A stretch of 48,189 nucleotides of DNA from Acidobacteriaceae bacterium. Lineage in GTDB: Bacteria > Acidobacteriota > Terriglobia > Terriglobales > Acidobacteriaceae. Numbering within the stretch: position 1 is the stretch's first letter; each line of letters opens with the position of its first letter. The position numbers were made by a program, and so were the translations under genes. This document shows positions 16,903-26,121 of this stretch, one piece after another. The notes under the pieces were generated by a model that saw nothing but the letters and a program-made list of their open reading frames with translations, ran no database searches and was not told the origin of the DNA. Where the stretch lies: the NCBI GenBank assembly GCA_003168355.1, contig PMSQ01000199.1, positions 155,596 to 203,784 on the forward strand, written 5' to 3'.

Positions 16903-17634
16903 ATGAGACCCAATACACGGCTAACGAAAACGTTCATCGCACTGATGGTTCTGGCGGCGACGGCAGCTACTCTGTTCGCCGGACTGCGAAGCCACACTCT
17001 GCACCCATCCTACGCACTGGCAGTTCTGGCGCTGGCGGCGCTAACGTCGCGCATGAAGGTCAAACTGCCGGGCATTGACGGCAATATGTCCGTGAACCTG
17101 CCGTTCCTGCTGATCGCGGTAGTGAATCTGAGCGCGGTGGAAGCTGTCCTGATTGCATGCGCATCCACCGTGGTGCAGTGCTGGCCGAAAGCGGAGAGCA
17201 AGTTCAAGCCAGAGCAGATGCTGTTCAATGTGAGCATGATGGCATTTGCCAGCAGCGTGGCGACTTTGATCTGGAATGCAGGCTGGCTGGGAAAAGCGGC
17301 GTGGGCATCGGAACCGCTGATGCTAGCATCGGCAACCACTGCTTTCTTCCTGGGCCAGACGGCGCCGGTGGCAGGCATCATAAAAGTGGCCCAGGGAGTG
17401 GCCATGCGCCGCGTCTGGTTGAGCATCGTGCAACTGTCATTCCCTTACTACGTGGTAAGCGCGGGAATGACCTCGATGGTGAACCTGGTGAGCCATCGCT
17501 GGGGCTGGCAGGCAGCGCTGGTGGTATTCCCGGTGATGTACGGGATCCACCACTCGTACCGGTTGTACTTTGGCCGGGAAGCGGAAACTCCGTGGACCGC
17601 ACCGCTGGCGAGAGCTGCCCGTGCCGGGGTATAG
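16903..17634 (+). CDS. Stand-alone MASE-like integral membrane protein
   Basis: 243 residues, about seven membrane helices, start supported by AAAGGAGAGGTC before the ATG. It is a clear homologue of the N-terminal membrane domain of the HD-GYP protein at 7908: both share LPGIDG-x-MSVN near the second helix, a VQ...FNV segment, SFPYY, GW-x-(A/T)-(A/S)-L and HSYRLYFGR / RSYRLYLGR at the end. Here the protein stops right after that point and has no signalling output domain. In known proteins such domains (MASE group) act as membrane sensors fused to c-di-GMP enzymes. A free-standing copy may sense alone, partner another protein, or serve the preceding subtilase. Function not known. Confidence 0.8.
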   Translation: MRPNTRLTKTFIALMVLAATAATLFAGLRSHTLHPSYALAVLALAALTSRMKVKLPGIDGNMSVNLPFLLIAVVNLSAVEAVLIACASTVVQCWPKAESKFKPEQMLFNVSMMAFASSVATLIWNAGWLGKAAWASEPLMLASATTAFFLGQTAPVAGIIKVAQGVAMRRVWLSIVQLSFPYYVVSAGMTSMVNLVSHRWGWQAALVVFPVMYGIHHSYRLYFGREAETPWTAPLARAARAGV

Positions 17635-17704
17635 ATCCCGTTAATAGTCGATTCACTGCAGGGACGAAGTTCGCTACAGGCCCGCGCCAGCGTGATCGCT
17701 GACG

Positions 17705-17797
17705 CTAGCTTCTCCAATGTTCCGGGCCAATGGGTTTCGCGATCGGGCTTCCAGGGTGAATCCAGATGCGAAACAGCAATTCAATCAGTTCCAGCAT
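17705..17797 (-). CDS. Unrecognised 30-aa small protein with a strong ribosome site
   Basis: ATG at 17797 with AAGAGGAGG five bases upstream; stop TAG at 17705. The product begins MLELIELLFRIWIHP, a short hydrophobic helix, and ends GPEHWRS. No family recognised. Like the 36-aa gene at 14745 it lies on the minus strand and borders the subtilase/MASE pair. A GGCGGG/CCCGCC hairpin (17822-17845) sits 25 bases upstream of its start. The 192 bases from 17798 to 17989 hold nothing else I can support. Confidence 0.45.
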   Translation of the reverse strand: MLELIELLFRIWIHPGSPIAKPIGPEHWRS

Positions 17798-17989
17798 AAG
17801 TGCCTCCTCTTAGAGAACTTGGGCGGGAACGCATGTATGCCCGCCGAAGGTAACCAACCACACGGAGTTGCACGTCAGATTCCCTTCAGTGACGAACAAG
17901 GAATTCCGCGAACTCTTTTGATTTCAATGGCTGTCGGAAAACGCAAGATTAGAGGCGCATTAGACATCAACGAACTCTAAGGAGACTTC

Positions 17990-19504
17990 TCACTTGAGTT
18001 CAATCAGCACGAGGCCTGGGGCGGGAATCTCGAGGGTTAGTTCGTCATTTTTCAAGGTCTGGATTTCTGGGCGGGGAATTTCGGTCGCCTGGCGCAATTG
18101 CTGGAGCTGGGCTCGAGTGGGATACGCAGGAGATCCTATTTTCGCGTAGGTGCTACGGAAGTCCCCGTGTTCGGCATCGAGTCGCCAAAGGGCAACGCTT
18201 TGGGGGGTGGTGTGTTGAAAGCGTACGGTGACGCTTCTGGCCTGACCAGACTGGCCTGGCGGCGCGTAGTTCCACAACGCCATCACTAGCGAGCCATCAC
18301 GGCCGCGGGTCAGCAAAGCGGAGTCAGAGTTCAGCGTTAGACGCTGATTTCCCAGCCTGTGCAAAAGAGCAAAGGCCCGGTACGCCGGCTTGGGGATTCC
18401 GTCTTCAGCCAACAGCCCATAGCCCCCGTAGAACGGCGTCTTCACCACGCCCTGCTCTTCGAAAACATCGGAGAAGGTCCAATACGACATAATGTCCACG
18501 AGACCATCACACTGGCGCACCGTATCGGCGAGCCAGGGACCCATGTAAAGCGAATCGGTGACCTCGGGTTCGTTCTTGTAACTCGCGTTGTACTCACTCC
18601 AGATCAGGGGAAGACCAGGGGCGGCGGAAGCGCGGATCTGCTTGTGAACCTTACTGACCGCGCGGCACACCATCCGGTCACGCGGAATGTCCTCATCAGT
18701 TCCAAAGATGTCTTGAGCTCGGTCGTTTCCGTAGGCGTGGGTGGAGACGAAGTCCAGCGGGATTTTCTGCTGAAGGCAGTGTTGGATAAAGGCGTCAACC
18801 CAGGCAGCCTGGGCAGTGGCGGGGCCGCCGACCCGAAGGCGGCGATCCACTTTCTTAACGGCGAGCGCTGTGTGATCGTAAAGTTCCCAGTAGGTTGCCT
18901 GTCGAGGCTGGCCTGCCCAAAAGTCGAGGTTGGGCTCATTCCAGACCTCAAAGTACCAAGTAGCGACTTCATCGATGCCGTAGCGATCGATCAGATGCCG
19001 GACAAAGGCGGTAATCAGGTCGTCCCAGCGGCCCCAATCTTTGGGAGGAGAGACATCCGGTTTGTACCAGAAGGCCTGAAATACCGGCGCGGCGGCGAGC
19101 TTGTTCGGCATGAAGCTGAGCTCGATGAACGGCTTCACACCGTTCGCCAGCAAACCATCGTAAATCTGGTCAACGTAGGAGAAGTTGTAGACCGGTCGGC
19201 CCTGCGGGTCCTCATCGTAGACCCCGACTTCGTCGTCAAAAATCGCGTGGAAGCGGACGTAATCGAAATCCGTAATCCGCTTCACTGCGCGCAAATCCTG
19301 ACGATAGCTCTCCCGCAAGCTGAGAATGGCCCGGCCCGAGCCAAACATCTGTTCCCAGAAATGCGGGAAAGGATGGGAGGGCGCAGAAGCATCAGCCACG
19401 ATTACATCCGAGGAAGATTGAGCCTGAGCGAGACGGAGTGCAGGGTATACCAGTCCCAGCAAGAGTGCGACCAGGAATCGTTGGCGTATGAGGAATTTTG
19501 TCAT
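17990..19504 (-). CDS. Secreted glycoside hydrolase family 39-like enzyme
   Basis: 504 residues from ATG 19504 (a TTG at 19534 is an alternative). The signal peptide ends near ALRLAQAQ. The TIM-barrel shows both GH39/clan-A catalytic glutamates: acid/base Glu190 in YFEVWNEPN and nucleophile Glu304 in LIWSEYNAS. WEQMFGSGRA near the N-terminus and VRFHAIFDD fit the xylosidase/iduronidase family. A beta-sandwich region with VMALWNYAP follows. GH39 contains beta-xylosidases, iduronidases and others, so the substrate is open. The gene follows the glucan-synthase gene by 50 bases on the same strand, so it is probably the last gene of that transcript. Confidence 0.87.
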   Translation of the reverse strand: MTKFLIRQRFLVALLLGLVYPALRLAQAQSSSDVIVADASAPSHPFPHFWEQMFGSGRAILSLRESYRQDLRAVKRITDFDYVRFHAIFDDEVGVYDEDPQGRPVYNFSYVDQIYDGLLANGVKPFIELSFMPNKLAAAPVFQAFWYKPDVSPPKDWGRWDDLITAFVRHLIDRYGIDEVATWYFEVWNEPNLDFWAGQPRQATYWELYDHTALAVKKVDRRLRVGGPATAQAAWVDAFIQHCLQQKIPLDFVSTHAYGNDRAQDIFGTDEDIPRDRMVCRAVSKVHKQIRASAAPGLPLIWSEYNASYKNEPEVTDSLYMGPWLADTVRQCDGLVDIMSYWTFSDVFEEQGVVKTPFYGGYGLLAEDGIPKPAYRAFALLHRLGNQRLTLNSDSALLTRGRDGSLVMALWNYAPPGQSGQARSVTVRFQHTTPQSVALWRLDAEHGDFRSTYAKIGSPAYPTRAQLQQLRQATEIPRPEIQTLKNDELTLEIPAPGLVLIELK

Positions 19505-19554
19505 GGAGCGATCCGCGGTTGTGATGACACGCAACCCTCGAAAATACAGGGAAG

Positions 19555-22500
19555 CTAGGCCGCAGTCCTTCTATAAGGAAATTGAACGCGACGAACGCTG
19601 GCTGCGGGCTTTTCGTGCAAAACAAATTCTGTAGCCTGTACCCGGCGATCGCTGTGGAACCAGTGCTGCACGATATTGCCGCAGAGAACGTTGGCCATGG
19701 AGAGGAGGCTCATTCCCTGGTGGTGAACCATCCAACAGCGTACTAACTGGTAGCGGGACGAACGAAATCGCCCGCCGACGATGGTGTAATCAGCGGCTTC
19801 ATAGAATCCGTAGGACCCGAACCACCCCAGAGCGTCCATGCAGCGCAGGTTGCGCAGCGCTGCCGGCCGATCCACATCGAGCGACAGAAATGTGGAATAG
19901 GGGGAAACGACAAGAGGACTAGAGTCCCGCCGCATCATCGAAAGTTGCGGCAGTCCGAAAGCCTGGTATTGGTAATTGCCGGCTTCATCAACTTTGGAAT
20001 ATGCCGATTCGGAAATTCCCCAGGGAACACCTCTCCTCAGTGCATAAGCCTGCTGAGAACGCACCGCAGCTACACGCGTGCGATCAAGCAGGGTGTTGGA
20101 GTGGGAGCGCATCCAGATCCCGGGCATCAGGTATTCGAACATGGTTCCCGTCCAGGAGAGCAGGACAGGGCGGCCGCAATCGAGAGTCTGCGCCCGGCCC
20201 AGCCGGAACCAGCAATCCTGGGGAATGTCCTCCTTGGCAATGGCGACGAAGACGGCGATGCGTGATTCCGTGGCAAGCAGGTCGTAACACGCCGCCTGCA
20301 ACAACTGCGATTCTGTGTCGAAGCCCACGGACATCAGCTTGCGCCGGCCATCGAGGAGGAAGCGGAAATCGGTTTCGTTGGCCAGGCTGCTCGCCACTGC
20401 GCCGGCTTGCCGCAGATCCTCGATCAGGGCAGTCGCATTGGCACGAGCTTCCGTGAGCAACACTCTGAGACGCTCGTAAAGAGACCGATTGTCCTCGGAG
20501 GCGGACTGAATTGCGGAATCGAGATGGGCCTGCAGTTCTCCAATCAAGTCAGGCAGCTGCCGCAGAGGCACGTGGCCCATATATTTCGCGCGCATCGCAG
20601 CATCGTTTCGCAGCGGCGCAAACTCTGCTAACCACCAGGGCGCGTAGGATCGCACCATTTCCTGAATACTACGCAACCGCGCGTGCCCTTGGCGGCGAAA
20701 CCAGGCGACGTCCGAAACATGCTTTGAATTGGCGGGAAGGTTCCCTTCGTCGAGAAGTTTTTCAGGGAACGCGAGCAGTGAAGCCAGCCAATCCTCTCCC
20801 TGAATACCCTCCTCGTAACGGGCAATCGTTTTTCGAGGCAGTATGCGGCGATCGGCAAGAATTCGAAGGTGATCCAGAAAACCTTCTACCATGCTCGGTT
20901 GGAACAGCGGACGGTTCAAACGATCGAGGCAACCCTGCTGCAGAGTCCACAGGGACGCCACCAGGTTGCCGCTGTCGACGGAAGAAACAAAGCAGGGACG
21001 CAATGGCGCCAGCGTGCGCGTGTCATACCAGTTCAGCAGATGGCCGCGGTGCTTGGGAATGCCGGACACAGTGCCCAGAGTCAGGTGCGTCAACGCGGCC
21101 ATCTCCGGAACAGTGAGGTAGCCGAGTTCGACTGCAACCTGGCGAGCATTGAGGAGAAATCCCACATTCGTGGGTGAAAAGCGAGCTGCGACCGCGAGCG
21201 GCTCCTCCTGAACATTATCCGGAACCAGCCAATGGTGTTCCTCGGTACAAAATTCCGCGAAGTAGCGCCAGGTATGAAGAGCGCAACGACGAAGGAAGAG
21301 AGCGTCCTGTCGCGGAACCGCCCCATCCCGCAGGATCGGCGACTCGTTGAGCCAGAGCGCCACCAGTTTGCTGCTTGCCCACAAGCATAAAAAGGGCAGC
21401 GCCGCCGCCAAAGACGAGGGCTGCAGGATCCAAAGCAGCAGGCCGATCGCCCCGGCCAGAGCTGGCGTCCAATCCAGATACCGGTCGACCGGCGTGCTCC
21501 GCGCACCCATCTCGGTTTCCGCGGCCGTTTCCCATTGCAGAAGCCGCTCGTGGGTTACCGTGCGTCGAATCAGGGTTCGTACCACCGCATCAAGCGAGAG
21601 CAGCGTTTGATGGCCAAGGAATACCAGGGTAAGAAACACGCTGACATTCGTCGCATAGAATCCGTGCAAGGCCTCCCGTGCCATCTGCGCGTCACGTTCC
21701 ACAGTTGCACGAACTATTCCGAAGGCAAGCTCGAACCACGAGGGGATGAACAAAATGCAGACCGTAGCGATGGTCCAGTACAGATGGTTTGCACCCGGCA
21801 AGAGCCAGCCAAACAGAAGCAAGAGAAGAGTAGCCGGTTCGACGAGACTGCGGCGCAAGTTATCGAGAATCTTCCAGCGGGAAACCAGGGAGATAGGATT
21901 GGGTACATGCGCGCCAGATTCCTGGGGCACGGTCGCAGTTAACCATTCCAGAATTTGCCAGTCACCCCGCATCCAGCGATGTTTGCGGCGATTGTAGGCG
22001 CTGTAGTGGGAGGGATAGTCCTCGATCACCTCGATGTCGCTGGCCAGGCCGGCGCGCGCATACGCGCCTTCAATGAGATCGTGACTGAGCAACGCATTTC
22101 GTGGAAAACGGCGGTTAAGGACTCGCTGCACGGTATCGACTTCATAGATTCCTTTTCCCGTGAAGCTGCCTTCTCCGTACAAGTCCTGGTAGGCGTCGGA
22201 GACGGCTCTGGTGTAAATGTCAAAGCCGGTCTCGCCCGCGTAAATGGCCGCCAGCCGCGAGCGACCGGAACTCTGCACGCTAACCCCGACTCGAGGCTGC
22301 AAGATGCCGTATCCCGCCACGACGATGTTTTTCTCCGGGTCGACAATGGCCTGATGCAGAGGGTGCGCCAGAGATCCTATCATGCGGTGAGCCGATCCTC
22401 GCGGAAGCTCAGTGTCGGAGTCCAGCGTGATGACAAAACGAATTTCGGGAAGTATCGAAAGATTCCCCACCTTGACGGGAAAGCTGTCATATTCCGCGCG

Positions 22501-24042
22501 CAGCAGCTTATTCAAATCCAGCAATTTGCCGCGTTTCCGCTCCCAACCCATCCATCCTTTTTCGCGGGGATTGTAAACGCGGTGGCGATGAAAAAGGAAG
22601 AACGAGCCCATCTTTTGGCCGCCATATTGTTCATTCAACTGGCGGATCAGCGATGCAGCCAGATCGATCAAATGGTCATCTTCGCTGGCCGGCTGGTCCG
22701 AATCAGGAAGATCGGACAGGAGCGCGAAATGGACGTTGGGATCATGGTTGCCCAGAAAACGCACTTCCAGATCATCGACCAGGCAGCGCACCTGCTTTTC
22801 ATTGAGCAGGAGAGTGGGGACCGCCACCAGGGTGACGCAATCGTTCGGAATGCCTTCGGAAAAATCCAGCTTCGGAAGAATCTCCGCCTGCAGAAGAGCG
22901 CTGACCAGATAGTTCATTACCTGAATCGCGGCCTGCGAACCGGGCAGCAGGAGAATCAACATGGAAAGCACTGAGAGCGCGGGCGAGTTGCTGGTTGAGG
23001 TCAGCGCCAGCAAGGTGCCTGTGATGATGGCAAATGTGAGGATTGCGATTCCAGGAAGGAAGAACTCATCCGGATGCTGGCGGAGCAAGGCTCGCAGGCG
23101 CTGACTGACATTAGGCTTGAACCCGACCTGCCGATGCAGCAGGGTCATCCCTTCCCCGACCAGGTAATAACCCACGTGTGATTCCCGCAGCTTGACTCGG
23201 GGATTGTGATAGGCGCGAGCATGCGCGTGTTGTGCCAACGCGAGGGCCTCGCTCGCCACATCGGTCTCCGACATATCGGAGCGTTTGGCGATCTTGGACA
23301 ATTTTTCCCGGTACAGAGCTCGACTCTCGAAATCCAGGGCCGAGTAGGCGCCGGCAGGATCACGGCGCAGGATGCGATCGAACAATACTAAAGGTTCCAG
23401 GACGTCGTTCCAGGAAGTGTGGGTCACATCTCGCAGGCTCTGTATGCAAGCGTCCAAAGCCTGAGACTGATCTGAGGCACCGGCGATTGCCGAGCGACCG
23501 AGCGCAGCGATGCGCTCCAGAAGAACGAGTTTCAGGGCCGGAACCAGAGCCAACACCTCGGGGAGATCCAGAACGGCAATTTCCTGGAAGGCCTGGCAAA
23601 AGGCGATGAATTCGATTTCGTTGAAATAGTTGGCCGTGACATCCAGAAACGCTTCCGCAAAGGCCAGCACTCGAGGCACAACTTTGTTCGTCTTCGCACG
23701 CACGTGGACCAACCGCTTGCGCGCCGCCAACTCGACGGGAACGCTGCGGAGTTCTGAGCCAATCAGTTGGAGGTTGTCGCCGATCGAGCGCAAACGCTCC
23801 GGCGGAGATTTAATCCCCGATGACACATCGAGGGCGGCAAACACCGGCTTGAATGCAATTTCTAACTTGTGACAACGTTGCGAAAATGTCCGGGAAGAAC
23901 CCGTGCCCGGCAACCAGCCCAGGGCGGAGGCAAAGCGCAAAGCAGCGTCGCGCGGGCTCTCCGGATCGCTGGCCTTCCCGGCAAAGTCCGGCTTGCGTTC
24001 TTCTTCTGCCATGACACTCTCGGCGTGAGTGTTACGAACCAT
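19555..24042 (-). CDS. Cyclic beta-1,2-glucan synthase-like protein (GT84 + transglycosylase domain, no GH94)
   Basis: 1495 residues. Membrane segments at about 329-385 and 735-900 surround a family-84 glycosyltransferase core with DSDTELP (541-547), LLSHDLIEG (651-659) and RRKHRWMRGDWQ (685-696). The C-terminal domain (about 915-1480) is the Glycoamylase-type cyclisation region of NdvB/CGS proteins, with WTGTMFEYLMP (Glu1303), WGISES, GSYGFYEA and MVHHQGMSL. NdvB proteins are about 2800 residues and continue with a GH94 phosphorylase region that sets chain length; here the protein ends about 55 residues after MVHHQG and the next gene begins at once. UDP-glucose is the likely donor. The ABC exporter gene ends 29 bases upstream. 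Confidence 0.9.
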   Translation of the reverse strand: MVRNTHAESVMAEEERKPDFAGKASDPESPRDAALRFASALGWLPGTGSSRTFSQRCHKLEIAFKPVFAALDVSSGIKSPPERLRSIGDNLQLIGSELRSVPVELAARKRLVHVRAKTNKVVPRVLAFAEAFLDVTANYFNEIEFIAFCQAFQEIAVLDLPEVLALVPALKLVLLERIAALGRSAIAGASDQSQALDACIQSLRDVTHTSWNDVLEPLVLFDRILRRDPAGAYSALDFESRALYREKLSKIAKRSDMSETDVASEALALAQHAHARAYHNPRVKLRESHVGYYLVGEGMTLLHRQVGFKPNVSQRLRALLRQHPDEFFLPGIAILTFAIITGTLLALTSTSNSPALSVLSMLILLLPGSQAAIQVMNYLVSALLQAEILPKLDFSEGIPNDCVTLVAVPTLLLNEKQVRCLVDDLEVRFLGNHDPNVHFALLSDLPDSDQPASEDDHLIDLAASLIRQLNEQYGGQKMGSFFLFHRHRVYNPREKGWMGWERKRGKLLDLNKLLRAEYDSFPVKVGNLSILPEIRFVITLDSDTELPRGSAHRMIGSLAHPLHQAIVDPEKNIVVAGYGILQPRVGVSVQSSGRSRLAAIYAGETGFDIYTRAVSDAYQDLYGEGSFTGKGIYEVDTVQRVLNRRFPRNALLSHDLIEGAYARAGLASDIEVIEDYPSHYSAYNRRKHRWMRGDWQILEWLTATVPQESGAHVPNPISLVSRWKILDNLRRSLVEPATLLLLLFGWLLPGANHLYWTIATVCILFIPSWFELAFGIVRATVERDAQMAREALHGFYATNVSVFLTLVFLGHQTLLSLDAVVRTLIRRTVTHERLLQWETAAETEMGARSTPVDRYLDWTPALAGAIGLLLWILQPSSLAAALPFLCLWASSKLVALWLNESPILRDGAVPRQDALFLRRCALHTWRYFAEFCTEEHHWLVPDNVQEEPLAVAARFSPTNVGFLLNARQVAVELGYLTVPEMAALTHLTLGTVSGIPKHRGHLLNWYDTRTLAPLRPCFVSSVDSGNLVASLWTLQQGCLDRLNRPLFQPSMVEGFLDHLRILADRRILPRKTIARYEEGIQGEDWLASLLAFPEKLLDEGNLPANSKHVSDVAWFRRQGHARLRSIQEMVRSYAPWWLAEFAPLRNDAAMRAKYMGHVPLRQLPDLIGELQAHLDSAIQSASEDNRSLYERLRVLLTEARANATALIEDLRQAGAVASSLANETDFRFLLDGRRKLMSVGFDTESQLLQAACYDLLATESRIAVFVAIAKEDIPQDCWFRLGRAQTLDCGRPVLLSWTGTMFEYLMPGIWMRSHSNTLLDRTRVAAVRSQQAYALRRGVPWGISESAYSKVDEAGNYQYQAFGLPQLSMMRRDSSPLVVSPYSTFLSLDVDRPAALRNLRCMDALGWFGSYGFYEAADYTIVGGRFRSSRYQLVRCWMVHHQGMSLLSMANVLCGNIVQHWFHSDRRVQATEFVLHEKPAASVRRVQFPYRRTAA

Positions 24043-24071
24043 GTTTATTTTCGACCTATTTATCCCGACTT

Positions 24072-25898
24072 CTAGCGATAACTGCCAGCCTGCATTTCAA
24101 ACATTTCCGCGTAACGGCCACCCAGATGAGTAAGTTGCTCATGATCTCCGTCTTCAGCCACGCGGCCACCTTCGATTACTACAATGCGGTCAGCCATGCG
24201 GACGGTGGAGAACCGGTGCGAAATGAACAGCGCCATCTTCCCCGCAGTCAGCTCGGAAAATCTCTGAAAGACCTGGAATTCGCTACGCGCGTCCAGCGCA
24301 GCGGTGGGTTCGTCCAGGACCAGAAGCTGGGCATTCCGCAGGTAGGCCCGGGCCAGCGCCACCTTCTGCCATTCTCCACCCGAGAGGTCCACTCCGCCGT
24401 CGAAGCGGCGCCCGAGCATTTGGTCGTACTTGCCCGAAAGTCGGGTGATCACTTCGTCCGCCATGCTCTTCTCGGCAGCCTGGTGGAGAAGCGGGAGATT
24501 GTCCATCTCTTCGATACGACCCACAGCAATGTTTTCCCGAGCCGTCATCTCATAGCGCATGAAATCCTGAAAAATGATGCCAATGTTGCGGTAAAGGTCC
24601 TCCAGGTCATACTCCCGCAGATCAATGCCATCAAGGAGCACTTGGCCCTGGGTGGGATCGTACAAGCGAGTCAATAGTTTGACGATGGTGGTTTTTCCCT
24701 GGCCGTTTTCCCCAACGATGGCAACCCGTTCGTTAGGAAAAAGATTGAAATTCAGCCCGTCGAGAATCACGCGCGAACTTCCGGGATAACTGAAAGAGAC
24801 ATTGCGAAATTCAAACCCGCTATGGATCGGTCGTGGCGCCGGCAATGCGTTGGGCTTGGACTGAATGGTCGGTTTCATTTCGAAGAACGCAATCAGATCG
24901 GTGAGGAATAGAGCCTGGTCGGCGATGCCAGCAACCGTCGAGAAAATTTGCTGGATATTGGCGCTCGCCTGCAGAATGGCACCGGCGAGAAAAGTCAGCG
25001 TACCGATGCTGAGCACGCCCGTAACCGTCCGCCAGATGACGAATACGTACGCTGAGTAGTAGCCGGCGGTACCAAGCACCGACAGCAGCGAACCCGCCAC
25101 CAGCCGCTTTCGTGCCAGGGAAACATCTTCCTCATAAATCTGATCGGAAAGCTTGGTGAAGCGGTCCGTAAAAAAGTTGCCAAGGCCAAAGAGCTTGAGT
25201 TCTTTCGCGGCTTCCTTGCTGCCACCTGCCACGCGAAGATAATCAAGCTGCCGGCGGATGGGGGTTTGGCGGAAATTCTTGGCATACCCCAAGAAGGCAA
25301 AGTGGCTCTCGCCTACGAAAGCCGGCACCACTCCCGCAACCAGCAGCAGCAAAAGCCAGGGTGAGAACAGAACAATCGAAATCGAAAGAGAAATTGTGGT
25401 AACGAACTGCTGAAACAGGCGTCCAATCGATTGAATCATTCCCAAACGGTCGGTGGCCTGAACCCGGGCTCGCTCCATCCGGTCATAAAATTCAGGATTC
25501 TCATAGGCCACAAGATCCAGTTCGGCGGCATGCTTCATTACGCGGACGCTGACGTGCCGGGTGTATTTGTCGGCCAGTAAGGCGTCGAGAAAATCGAGGG
25601 CGCGGCTCAAGAAACTGCCGAAAATCGCAAAGCAGAACTCAGCGGCGACCAGCCACCACAAGCGCGTTGGAACCGCCTGGTGGGTCGTTATGGCGTGTAC
25701 GATGGAGTCAATGATGAGTTTTGTGATCCACAACAGCGCCAGAGGCAATAAAGAGGCAATCAGCCGAAGAATGAGGCCGGCGGAAACCACGGCCCGACCG
25801 GACTCCCAGACAATGCGCAAGACGGCAGGCACGTTGCGGAGGGCGAAGAATCGCTCCCGCCATCCGCTCCAGAAATCCTGTTCCCTCGTCATGGTCAT
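24072..25898 (-). CDS. ABC exporter, fused membrane and ATPase domains
   Basis: 608 residues: a six-helix exporter membrane domain (about 30-335) followed by an ATPase domain with Walker A GENGQGKTT, signature DLSGGEWQK, Walker B LLVLDEPTAALD and H-loop ISHRFSTV. It is a half-transporter that should work as a homodimer. Its position directly before the glucan synthase gene (29 bases) parallels NdvA/ChvA-type glucan exporters beside NdvB in rhizobia, so export of the beta-1,2-glucan is a reasonable guess. The family also includes lipid and peptide exporters. AGGA lies seven bases before the ATG at 25898; an ATG at 25892 is also possible. Confidence 0.88.
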   Translation of the reverse strand: MTMTREQDFWSGWRERFFALRNVPAVLRIVWESGRAVVSAGLILRLIASLLPLALLWITKLIIDSIVHAITTHQAVPTRLWWLVAAEFCFAIFGSFLSRALDFLDALLADKYTRHVSVRVMKHAAELDLVAYENPEFYDRMERARVQATDRLGMIQSIGRLFQQFVTTISLSISIVLFSPWLLLLLVAGVVPAFVGESHFAFLGYAKNFRQTPIRRQLDYLRVAGGSKEAAKELKLFGLGNFFTDRFTKLSDQIYEEDVSLARKRLVAGSLLSVLGTAGYYSAYVFVIWRTVTGVLSIGTLTFLAGAILQASANIQQIFSTVAGIADQALFLTDLIAFFEMKPTIQSKPNALPAPRPIHSGFEFRNVSFSYPGSSRVILDGLNFNLFPNERVAIVGENGQGKTTIVKLLTRLYDPTQGQVLLDGIDLREYDLEDLYRNIGIIFQDFMRYEMTARENIAVGRIEEMDNLPLLHQAAEKSMADEVITRLSGKYDQMLGRRFDGGVDLSGGEWQKVALARAYLRNAQLLVLDEPTAALDARSEFQVFQRFSELTAGKMALFISHRFSTVRMADRIVVIEGGRVAEDGDHEQLTHLGGRYAEMFEMQAGSYR

Positions 25899-26121
25899 GG
25901 ATTAGTCCTATGCTGCTCGGGCCTTTCGTTGAAACGCTGGCGAAGAAACACGAGCAACCGGGACCGTGCGTCAGATGAGTGGCTGCGGATTCAATAGAGT
26001 GTAGACCAATGAATTCCGGCCAATCAAGCTCACCTCGTCAATCAAGTAGGTCTTGGATGAAGAAAACAAGCCCTCGGTTGTTGCCCCGGTTAAAGAACTA
26101 ACGGCGTTACCAACTAACAGT

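Noticed and set aside
16926-16940. GAAAACGTTC as a fifth LacI site
   Set aside because: It is inside the coding region of the membrane protein and only one half matches.
17822-17845. GGCGGG/CCCGCC hairpin as a terminator
   Set aside because: No T-run follows on either strand, and it lies upstream of the small gene rather than after a gene.
18359-19558. 399-codon plus-strand frame
   Set aside because: Antisense to the GH39 gene, which has a signal peptide and catalytic motifs.
19555-24042. Possibility that the short glucan synthase is a frameshifted or truncated pseudogene
   Set aside because: The frame is intact for 1495 codons, ends cleanly, and no GH94-like remnant lies in the 50 bases before the next gene or in the GH39 gene.
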